Positions 17,856 through 24,134 of a stretch of 64,000 nucleotides of DNA are shown in pieces (position 1 is the stretch's first letter; every line of letters begins with the position of its first letter). The notes beneath the pieces were generated by a model. It was given only the letters and a program-made list of their open reading frames with translations. It made no database searches and was not told the origin of the DNA. Both the position numbers and the translations under genes were made by a program. This DNA comes from Pseudomonas sp. 102515 (GTDB lineage Bacteria > Pseudomonadota > Gammaproteobacteria > Pseudomonadales > Pseudomonadaceae). The stretch spans positions 558,001-622,000 of the forward strand of contig NZ_JAVHTY010000003.1 of NCBI RefSeq assembly GCF_031085165.1. Reading direction: 5' to 3'.

Positions 17856-18726
17856 TACCGTGGCGCAGCGCGGGCAAGACAGGAGGGCGAGGTGTGACGT
17901 CTGGGAAGGGCGTGATCCTGGGGAGCAAGGCGCCCCGCAGTCCCTGGTGGCGAGTGACGAGATAAACCACTGTGGTATCGGTAGCCTGACCGGACGGGCC
18001 AAGGTCGGGGTGCTGGAAGGTGGCGGCCACAAAGTCGCCCTGTAGTGCCTCGGGTACCAACGCGATAGGACGTGCGCTTTGATTGCTCAGGCGAACTGCG
18101 GTGACTCGCAGGTGCTGCAGTTGCCAGACGGCAAGGGCGTGTGCCCTAACCAGTAGCCCCGGCAACAGGCTGTCCAGCGGCAGCGCTTTCTCCACCGCGA
18201 CGGAGCGAATGCCCTCGACCGGCTCGAGGGTGCGTAAGGGTGCATAGAGACGCTGCGCGGCATAGCGGGTCAGGGTCATCGCAAGGGCCGCGTCCGGAAC
18301 GCTCTGCGCAGTACCGGCTTCAGGCGTAGTCGGCGCGGGCCGCGACTCTTCGTCTGGCGCATCCAGAACGATACGAATCGGCTCCGCTGCCGGTCGCCCC
18401 GATTTGGCCGGCTCTGCGGCGACGTCGAGCAGGATGATCATGCCCGTCTGCACATCCTGTACCTGCAGCCGCGTGGGCGGAAGCACGGTGCTGGCGCTTA
18501 GGTACAGCGCGCCGCCGGTACTTTGGATACGCAAGCGATCACCTAGAGCTGTAGGGATGCCAACGCGCACCTTGCGGTCGAGGAACACGACACGCTCCTG
18601 ACCTACCGTGAGCGGCACTGCGAGGGGCAGGCGCTTCCAGTGGAGGATCTGTGTGGCCTGACCGGGTGCTGCCACACCGAGCCCAAGGAACAGCGCGGCG
18701 AGCAGGGATAGGGGCTGGCGAGTCAT
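17836..18726 (-). CDS. ICE conjugation protein, PFL_4704 family (TraK/VirB9-like)
   Basis: The 296-residue periplasmic protein has a signal peptide (ends near GQAT). The mature start, ILHWKRLPLAVPLTVGQER, is typical of the TIGR03749 family. It is beta-rich in the N-terminal half, with an ALPLDSLLPGLLVRAHAL segment in the C-terminal half. It probably forms part of the outer-membrane core complex with the PFL_4705 protein and the lipoprotein. Four-nt overlap with the PFL_4703 gene. Confidence 0.87.
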   Translation of the reverse strand: MTRQPLSLLAALFLGLGVAAPGQATQILHWKRLPLAVPLTVGQERVVFLDRKVRVGIPTALGDRLRIQSTGGALYLSASTVLPPTRLQVQDVQTGMIILLDVAAEPAKSGRPAAEPIRIVLDAPDEESRPAPTTPEAGTAQSVPDAALAMTLTRYAAQRLYAPLRTLEPVEGIRSVAVEKALPLDSLLPGLLVRAHALAVWQLQHLRVTAVRLSNQSARPIALVPEALQGDFVAATFQHPDLGPSGQATDTTVVYLVTRHQGLRGALLPRITPFPDVTPRPPVLPALRHGNVDEDQ

Positions 18727-19391
18727 GTGGCGGCTCCTGGGGCTTGAGCAGGCGTCGGGTCCGGATGGATGTCGATGCGTTGTGGCGGCTGGGCATAGCA
18801 GTCCAGCGCAAGGCCGAACGGGTTGTGCTCAGGATCTTGATCCAGCCTTACGACCTTGAGCTGGTAGCGCACCAGCGCCCGCTTGATCTGCTCGCTGCTG
18901 TAGTACTCGTCCGCCGTCAGATCCAGCGTGACGATCCAGTCGCGAGTCGAGATCACCCTGACCCGACCCGCCGGGTCCTCGCCGTAGCCGCGCCCTGGGA
19001 TCTCGTAGACTCCCCGGACGCGTAACCGCAGCTCGCCGTTGGCGCGGCGACGCTGATAGTCCTGCTCGAGGAAGGCCTGGCAGGCGGGCGTAAGGTAGGC
19101 CGAGAGGGTTTTGAGGTTGCGCGGGTAATCCGCCTCGCCATCGCTGGGCCAGCGTTGCAGCTGCTGCCAGATGTAGAAGGCGAAGGCATAGACGTTTTCG
19201 GGCGGTACGTCCCACCAGGGTCGGGTGCTGCCTGAACGCAGGTCAGGCGGGATGTGGATGGTCAAATCTCGCGGTGCGCTCCACCAGCCAAGGCCCAGTA
19301 GCAATGCCAGTAGGGCCAGGGCACCGGCGGCCAGGCGAAGGGTGCGTATGTGCGCCTGCAGATGCACGATTTCGTGGCGAAAGCGGCTCAT
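18723..19391 (-). CDS. ICE conjugation protein, PFL_4703 family (TraE/VirB8-like)
   Basis: The 222-residue protein has one membrane helix (about 20-40). It is followed by a periplasmic domain with the PPENVYAFAFYIWQQLQRWP and YPRNLKTLSAYLTPACQAFL patterns of TIGR03746. It is the VirB8/TraE-like scaffold between the inner membrane and the core complex. It overlaps both neighbours by 4 nt. Confidence 0.9.
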   Translation of the reverse strand: MSRFRHEIVHLQAHIRTLRLAAGALALLALLLGLGWWSAPRDLTIHIPPDLRSGSTRPWWDVPPENVYAFAFYIWQQLQRWPSDGEADYPRNLKTLSAYLTPACQAFLEQDYQRRRANGELRLRVRGVYEIPGRGYGEDPAGRVRVISTRDWIVTLDLTADEYYSSEQIKRALVRYQLKVVRLDQDPEHNPFGLALDCYAQPPQRIDIHPDPTPAQAPGAAT

Positions 19392-19807
19392 GACCAGCGC
19401 TCCCCTTCACGCAGGACCGGCCGGGAGCGTCGTGTGCTCCAGGTGCCTGAGCGCAGGATCAACGCCTGTCCGCCGACCCAGGCGGCCAGGAGGGGGAGGC
19501 GGGTTGCTACCTGCCATTGCAGGTGCCGATGCAGCCAGGTGTCAGGTCGTCCGCGCTTGAGGGTCTGCAGCGCTCCGCTACTCAGGTAGAGCCCAATCGC
19601 CAGGGTGATGAGGATGCCGGTGGGCAGCACCGCCAGCTGCCCAACCACAACCGCCAGTGGCAGACTCAGCCCTAGCCCGACCAACGCAAACAGCGTGGTG
19701 GCAAACCAGAGCTCGTCCGCGGTCAGCCCTCGGACAACGGCCGGTTGGCGATTGAGTCGGTGGGGCAGGAACAGAACCTGGCCGTCTTCGGCGCGTACGG
19801 TCTCCAT
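19388..19807 (-). CDS. ICE conjugation membrane protein, TIGR03750 family (TraL/VirB3-like)
   Basis: The 139-residue protein has two membrane helices (about 35-75). FLPHRLNRQPAVVRGLTADEL near the N-terminus is characteristic of TIGR03750, followed by a basic C-terminal tail. It is the VirB3/TraL-like small inner-membrane component that works with the TraC ATPase. Confidence 0.88.
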   Translation of the reverse strand: METVRAEDGQVLFLPHRLNRQPAVVRGLTADELWFATTLFALVGLGLSLPLAVVVGQLAVLPTGILITLAIGLYLSSGALQTLKRGRPDTWLHRHLQWQVATRLPLLAAWVGGQALILRSGTWSTRRSRPVLREGERWS

Positions 19808-19828
19808 GGTGAGGGGCAGCTCCTCGTG

Positions 19829-20209
19829 TCAGAGCACACCGATGGCGGTGGTCAGTAGCCAGATCCCCACGACCAACAGCATGGCGCCTACGGCTACGGT
19901 GAGACCAAATTGCCCCCAGGTGGCGCGGCCGGTATGGATCTCGGAGTAGCGGGTATAGGCGTGGTAGCACACGCCTATAAACATGGACGCCACAACCAGC
20001 AGAGCGACCAGCATGACGATGTCGTAGCCATAGTTCTGCAGGGTTTGCAGGATGCCGGTGCCCTGCCCCCGGGTGGGCGCTTCCATCTTGGGCAGGCCAG
20101 CGGCGTGGGCTCCTTCAATCAACCCGATACCGCTGACGGCCGTCAGGGGTTGAGCAAGATGGCGAGGGCAGGTACGCAACAACGACGTAGACACGTTCAG
20201 GTCCTCCAT
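19829..20209 (-). CDS. ICE pilin-like membrane protein, PFL_4702 family
   Basis: The 126-residue protein matches TIGR03745. After an N-terminal leader, the segment AAGLPKMEAPTRGQGTGILQ precedes two hydrophobic helices (about 63-82 and 105-122). Its place and two-helix form suggest the VirB2/TraA-like pilin or pilus-associated role. Gaps to both neighbours are short (3 and 21 nt). Confidence 0.85.
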   Translation of the reverse strand: MEDLNVSTSLLRTCPRHLAQPLTAVSGIGLIEGAHAAGLPKMEAPTRGQGTGILQTLQNYGYDIVMLVALLVVASMFIGVCYHAYTRYSEIHTGRATWGQFGLTVAVGAMLLVVGIWLLTTAIGVL

Positions 20210-20212
20210 GGG

Positions 20213-20452
20213 TCAGGAGAGCAGTAGAAAAATCAGGGCCACGTACAGGAAGAAAAAACGCACCGCGACGCCCAGCAGCTGGCGTTGGGTCATGCGGTGT
20301 TCGGCCCAGCTCACGAAGGCCGTGCGTAGGGCCCACACGCCCCAGAGCTGAAAGACGGCAAAGACCAGGCTCAGCACGACCGTGGAGACGGCAGCAGGGG
20401 TGAAGCCACCGCTGGCCTGAAAGGCCGTGCTTTGTGCGGCGGAGAGGGTCAT
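20213..20452 (-). CDS. ICE conjugation membrane protein, PFL_4701 family
   Basis: The 79-residue protein has two hydrophobic helices (about 18-42 and 60-78) and a central WAEHRMTQRQ loop, typical of TIGR03758. Function in the pore is unknown. It overlaps the RAQPRD gene by 4 nt. Confidence 0.83.
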   Translation of the reverse strand: MTLSAAQSTAFQASGGFTPAAVSTVVLSLVFAVFQLWGVWALRTAFVSWAEHRMTQRQLLGVAVRFFFLYVALIFLLLS

Positions 20453-20808
20453 GGCGAGGACGCCTCATGTGGATCAACCTCGCGAACGTAGTCACCTGCC
20501 AGCGGTTGCAGATCCCTGGGCTGGGCACGAGACGGTGTTAGGTAGTGTTCGATGCCCTGCCGGACGCGCTGCAGGTCTTCCTGCAGACGGGCATAGTCGA
20601 AGTGGTAGCGCGTACCTTCGGGCGTTGACAACGCAGCGGTCTGGACGGCCAAGCGTTCGGTGATCGTTAGTTGCCGGATGACGGCAGCTAGCTGCTCACG
20701 TTCAGCGTCACTGTCGCCCGCCCGCGCATGGGGGGTGCTTAGGGCAACCGAGAGCGATGTGAGGAGGAGTGGCCAGTGAAGTAGGGCAGGGCCTTTGCGC
20801 GTTGCCAT
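20449..20808 (-). CDS. ICE protein, RAQPRD family
   Basis: The 119-residue exported protein has a signal peptide (ends near ARAG) and carries the family's eponymous motif as SRAQPRDLQPLAGDY near residues 92-106. It is the first gene of the large transfer operon running to 13188. Its upstream region (20809-20955) shows no clear promoter by eye. Role: periplasmic, unknown. Confidence 0.9.
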   Translation of the reverse strand: MATRKGPALLHWPLLLTSLSVALSTPHARAGDSDAEREQLAAVIRQLTITERLAVQTAALSTPEGTRYHFDYARLQEDLQRVRQGIEHYLTPSRAQPRDLQPLAGDYVREVDPHEASSP

Positions 20809-20955
20809 CTTGCTCGCATCCTGAGCGATTCGATGGCGCGAAGGTGCCGTTTACTGGAGCGTTACACCGCAGAAAATCCGATTCAGCGCGTACCCAGTTT
20901 TCTGTGGACGGCGGCCTCACCGAGAAAGCGGAGCGCATGCCAGCCGGTTTGTTGG

Positions 20956-20983
20956 TTGCAACCGATAACTACGGACGTTAGAT
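20956..20983 (+). promoter_or_regulatory. Promoter of small-gene cassette 1
   Basis: -35 TTGCAA (20956-20961), 16-bp spacer, -10 TTAGAT (20978-20983). The same hexamers (TTGCAG/TTAGAT) with the same 16-bp spacer but unrelated spacer sequence precede cassette 2 at 41696-41723. This conservation is the main support. Transcription would start near 20990. Confidence 0.7.
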
Positions 20984-20989
20984 TTTGGC

Positions 20990-21310
20990 TGTCGTGGTCA
21001 ATCCCGCGACCGGGCGTCAGAACCCGTTAAACCAGGGCGCGGCAGCGTCATAGCCAGGCGAATATGGGTCGTTTGATCCGTTCCGCTTTTCTATGGCAGG
21101 CCGTGCGGGGCAGGCTATTGCCTGGCCGGTTCCCTTGGTTTCCGGTTTCTGACCCCCGTACGGTCTGCCACCACTTCTGCGTCAGAACGGATGGTGGCAG
21201 CTCCTTAATCAAACCAGGGAGCATAAGTAGAATGCCTCGTCCTCCTTTTAAGCTCGGGCTCCGCCTGGCACATCCAACTACGTGTCTTACCTCTCGCACG
21301 GAGGTGTGCC
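20990..21310 (+). ncRNA. Structured leader RNA of cassette 1
   Basis: About 320 nt between promoter and small gene can form several helices that are also possible in cassette 2. They are: GTCGTGG/CCGCGAC (20991-20997 with 21004-21010); GGCCGTGCGGGG with CCCCGTACGGTC (21099-21110 with 21154-21165, two G-U pairs); TGCCACCA/TGGTGGCA (21166-21173 with 21192-21199); GCTCC/GGAGC (21200-21204 with 21218-21222); and ACCTC/GAGGT over the ribosome site (21289-21293 with 21301-21305). Base changes between the copies keep most pairs. Highly conserved primary blocks include GGCGCGGCAGCGTCATAGC (21036-21054). I know no named RNA family with this pattern. Confidence 0.6.
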
Positions 21311-21318
21311 ATGACTAG
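21232..21318 (+). CDS. 28-residue overlapping leader ORF of cassette 1
   Basis: This 28-codon ORF begins MPRPPFKLGLRLAHPTTC and ends TEVCHD. It starts 10 nt after a GGAG, and its stop lies 8 nt inside the following gene. Cassette 2 has an ORF of exactly 28 codons with the same start spacing and the same 8-nt overlap; ten residues agree without gaps, including PFKL and EV. It is probably a leader peptide whose translation opens the hairpin over the next ribosome site. No function is assignable to the peptide itself. Confidence 0.55.
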   Translation: MPRPPFKLGLRLAHPTTCLTSRTEVCHD

Positions 21319-21568
21319 TCGCACCAGCACCATTGTTCCTTTTCCAACGCCTCTGCTTCGGGCGCGCCAGCCAGACTTCGAGTCAGATACGCCGGAAGCC
21401 GAAGCGGAGTTGCGCGTGTCAGTGCTGAACGATCTGCTGGATCAGTTGGCGTCTGAGTCGGTAGAGAACGGAGAACTTCGTCAGCAACTGCTTGCGTCGA
21501 TGATGCGCGAGTTGCTTAACGATGTTGTCGTGCTTTACCGCCAAGCCCTGACAGAAGCACGACGTTAA
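21311..21568 (+). CDS. Small conserved protein of cassette 1, unknown function
   Basis: The 85-residue cytoplasmic protein has a VPFPTPLL N-terminal segment, then RQPDFESDTPEAEAELR and three amphipathic helices (LNDLLDQLA, LRQQLLASMMRELLND, VVLYRQALTEAR). It is homologous along its whole length to the 89-residue product at 41102-41371; roughly 45% of positions look identical. The ribosome site GAGG, 6 nt before the ATG, lies in a hairpin. It stands apart from the transfer operons, on the opposite strand. It could be a small regulator or protein-binding adaptor, but nothing in the sequence proves this. Confidence 0.75.
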   Translation: MTSRTSTIVPFPTPLLRARQPDFESDTPEAEAELRVSVLNDLLDQLASESVENGELRQQLLASMMRELLNDVVVLYRQALTEARR

Positions 21569-21591
21569 CAACCCTCTTGAGCAATGACGCT

Positions 21592-21624
21592 GCACCTGTC
21601 AGATAAGGTAGCGCTGGCAGGTGC
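21592..21624 (+). terminator. Hairpin after cassette 1 gene
   Basis: GCACCTGTCAG pairs with CTGGCAGGTGC (11 bp with one G-U pair, 11-nt loop), starting 23 nt after the stop. There is no strong T-run, so it is either a weak terminator or a 3' stabilising element. Cassette 2 has a hairpin in the matching place. Confidence 0.5.
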
Positions 21625-21702
21625 GCTACTGTCTTTGCCAAGAAGACAGGTTAATACGTGCTAGTGCTTTGGTAGAAAGCCGGCGGCCCGAAGTTGCTTC
21701 GC

Positions 21703-22590
21703 TCAGCGAAAGATCAACGACTGGTGAGCTGCGCCACCTGTGCGAGCACCGTCGCCGACTGCGATCGCCACGTTACCGGCAGCCACTGCCGCATCTCCGC
21801 AGGCAAACACCCCTGCTACGCTGGTTTCCCGCATCTGGTCTACGGTGAGGAAGTTGCCCAAGGGACCGCTTTCAACGGCAAGGCCCAACTGCTTGATCAG
21901 GGGGTTGTTCAGATGCGTGCGTGGTTGGACGAACAGTCCTGCAAGAGTAATCACACGACCACTGGCCAGCGTTACTTCCAACCGCTCCCCGCCAATAGAA
22001 ACAACCTGCTCTTGCTCGAGCGAAACGCCACGCTGTGCAAGCTTCTCGCTTTGCTCTGCATCGGGCTGGAAGGTGCCGTTAAGGAACAAGGTTGTTGCTC
22101 CCCAATCAGGCAGCATTAGGGCCTGATGGATAGCGAGTGGTGAGCTAGCCAGGACACCGATGTTTCCTTTGTCCAGCTCATACCCATGGCAGTAAGGGCA
22201 GTGGAAGACCTGTCGCCCCCAGCGCTCAGCCAAGCCAGGAATATCTGGTAGCTCATCGGTGACGCCGGAAGCCAGAATCAGCCGACGGGCATTGAAGGTG
22301 AGGCCATCGCTTGTAGCGATAGAGATCACATCGGCCTGTTTCTCTGCTGCAACCGCAGACGCGTCATGCCAGGTGACGGATGGGTAGGCGAGTAGTTGCC
22401 GACGTGCTTGGTCAGCAATTGCATCTGGGCTGTTGCCGTCTTGCCCCAGGAACCCATGAGACATGGCAGCAAATCGATTACGGCGTTGCGCAGCATCAAT
22501 CACCAATACAGAACGGCGCGCCCTAGCCAGTTGCATGGCAGCGGACACACCGGCGTAGCTACCCCCCACAACGACCACATCGTAGATCAT
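21703..22590 (-). CDS. NAD(P)/FAD-dependent oxidoreductase, thioredoxin-reductase-like
   Basis: The 295-residue flavoprotein has an FAD-binding motif VVVGGSYAGVSAA near the N-terminus and a redox-active CPYC at 131-134. The C-terminal FAD contact is GVFACGDAAV. It belongs to the TrxR-like group of small FAD oxidoreductases that often reduce small disulfides or act with an Rrf2-type regulator. The start at 22590 has AAGGGA 7 nt upstream; eleven upstream codons were left out. It is divergent from the Rrf2 gene at 22709 and separates two blocks of transfer genes, so it is cargo. Its natural substrate is unknown. Confidence 0.87.
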   Translation of the reverse strand: MIYDVVVVGGSYAGVSAAMQLARARRSVLVIDAAQRRNRFAAMSHGFLGQDGNSPDAIADQARRQLLAYPSVTWHDASAVAAEKQADVISIATSDGLTFNARRLILASGVTDELPDIPGLAERWGRQVFHCPYCHGYELDKGNIGVLASSPLAIHQALMLPDWGATTLFLNGTFQPDAEQSEKLAQRGVSLEQEQVVSIGGERLEVTLASGRVITLAGLFVQPRTHLNNPLIKQLGLAVESGPLGNFLTVDQMRETSVAGVFACGDAAVAAGNVAIAVGDGARTGGAAHQSLIFR

Positions 22591-22623
22591 GGAATTTCCC
22601 TTTTGAATTTCAGGAAACAACAT

Positions 22624-22661
22624 AAGTTACGTGATGAGCGAAAGTCTAGGTCTTGTAACTT
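22624..22661. promoter_or_regulatory. Dyad operator candidate between the FAD oxidoreductase and Rrf2 genes
   Basis: AAGTTAC (22624-22630) and GTAACTT (22655-22661) form an inverted repeat in the 118-bp divergent promoter region. The position suits a repressor controlling both genes; the Rrf2 protein is the likely binder. Confidence 0.45.
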
Positions 22662-22708
22662 TTCCTGTGTCGAGAGATGCTGGCCGGCTTGAATGAGGCT
22701 TTTGAGCT

Positions 22709-23152
22709 ATGAGAAATGACACGCGCCTATCGCGGATGCTGCATACGCTGATTCACATGGCTCGCCATGAACAGCCTGCGACGTCTGACACCTTGGCTCA
22801 GATGCTGAGTACCAATCCGGTAGTAGTGCGCAGGACGATGGCCCTGCTCAAGGAGCAGGGGTACGTTCGTTCTGAAAAGGGTCATCGGGGAGGGTGGATG
22901 CTGGCAAAGCCCCTTGCACAGATCACACTGCTAGATATCCATCAGGCGCTCGGGTCGTCGTCGATTTTCGCCATAGGTTTGGCGACCGATCATCCTGAAT
23001 GTCTGGTTGAGCGAGCCGTAAACAATGCGCTGACCGAGGCATTCGATGCCGCGCAGGCTTTGCTGCTGACGCGCCTGCGAAGTATCACGCTGCAGCAGCT
23101 AGCGGATGACTTCGAACAGCATGCTGAGCTACTTGAGACGACCAGAGCGTAA
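22709..23152 (+). CDS. Rrf2 family transcriptional regulator
   Basis: The 147-residue protein has an N-terminal winged HTH (residues 8-60, including TSDTLAQMLSTNPVVVRR and the wing SEKGHRGGW) typical of Rrf2. It has a single cysteine (HPEC, near residue 94) rather than the three that bind an Fe-S cluster in IscR/NsrR, so a cluster is unlikely; a thiol switch is possible. It probably represses the divergent FAD oxidoreductase. The 259 bp downstream hold a parS-like site but no gene. Confidence 0.87.
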   Translation: MRNDTRLSRMLHTLIHMARHEQPATSDTLAQMLSTNPVVVRRTMALLKEQGYVRSEKGHRGGWMLAKPLAQITLLDIHQALGSSSIFAIGLATDHPECLVERAVNNALTEAFDAAQALLLTRLRSITLQQLADDFEQHAELLETTRA

Positions 23153-23329
23153 CGTCTTCATGAGATTCCGGCTGATCCCTAAAGCCCTGTCTGGAAGCAG
23201 CTTCTATCCTCAGGTGATGAAGTAAAAGGACCGCTCGTTGGGCGGCTTATCGTGCTTGGCTTGATGAGCAAACAGCTGGAAAACTGCTAAGGGTTATATC
23301 TAGGCTCGCACGATCAATAAACAGTGCAG

Positions 23330-23348
23330 GGTTCCACGTGAAACGTGT
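23330..23348. repeat. parS-like palindrome, copy 2 of a 19-bp inverted pair
   Basis: GGTTCCACGTGAAACGTGT is the exact reverse complement of 6058-6076. It again lies between convergent genes (Rrf2 end at 23152, PFL_4697 end at 23412). The two copies bracket 17.3 kb that include one transfer block, cassette 1 and the Rrf2/FAD pair. Confidence 0.65.
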
Positions 23349-23411
23349 CTTAGCCTGGCTGGCGATCACTGCCCTAGATGTCTTGCTTGATGGAATAGCC
23401 AAAGCTGTTCA

Positions 23412-24134
23412 TCAGAGATGCTTCTTGAAAGTCCCAATGGCAATTGCGGCCATCAGGCCTGACAGGATCGCACTCACAATCGCAAAGCTGGCAATAGACA
23501 GGCTGATGGGCAGTACCAGGTACATGAACCCTGGCAGCAGTGTCAGTGGAACGAAGAGGGCCTTCGCGCGGTGATGGAGATAGCCCGATTCACGCTGTAC
23601 GTTGAAGCGACGCACTTGCCGTCGGACCAAGCCGTCTACGGTACCGACGAGCACGCTCAGTATCAGCAGAGGCAGTGCCTGAAGCAGCAGTAGGCTTCGT
23701 ATGCCAACGCTCAGCGTGCTGTGCCGAGCTGCAGATAAAGCCTCTTTTAGCCCCGAACGTTCTTTTGCCCAAGGCAAACGCGGCGTCTTATAGCCAAGGA
23801 TGCTGGGTACGGCTGGGAGCCTGCCCTGCAGCTCGATCCATGGGTTGGATAGCGCCATGAGCTGCACTGAGCGTTTGGTATTTAGCCACGTACGGGAGAT
23901 CGACTGCCATCGATCCGGCCAAGGCATGCGGGCGAGATCGCGTCGATCCTGCTCGTAAAGGATCTGCGCGTGCAGATCGCGGTTATCCGGCCAAACGAAC
24001 AGCATGCCGAAGCCTTCCAGCAAAAGCCGAAGGAGCAGCGCGGCGCACAGCAGGCCCAGGACGGTAAAGGGCAGTAGCAGAAGCTGGGTAAACCCTCCGT
24101 AACGACGCGGCTGGGCGTCTACAGCTTCACTCAT
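23412..24134 (-). CDS. ICE membrane protein, PFL_4697 family
   Basis: The 240-residue protein has hydrophobic helices near 20-42, 145-170 and 195-235. It matches TIGR03747, which is always encoded next to TraD and is thought to work with the coupling protein. The ATG at 24134 overlaps the TraD end by 8 nt. VWPDNRDLHAQILYEQD in the loop is a typical family segment. Confidence 0.85.
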   Translation of the reverse strand: MSEAVDAQPRRYGGFTQLLLLPFTVLGLLCAALLLRLLLEGFGMLFVWPDNRDLHAQILYEQDRRDLARMPWPDRWQSISRTWLNTKRSVQLMALSNPWIELQGRLPAVPSILGYKTPRLPWAKERSGLKEALSAARHSTLSVGIRSLLLLQALPLLILSVLVGTVDGLVRRQVRRFNVQRESGYLHHRAKALFVPLTLLPGFMYLVLPISLSIASFAIVSAILSGLMAAIAIGTFKKHL

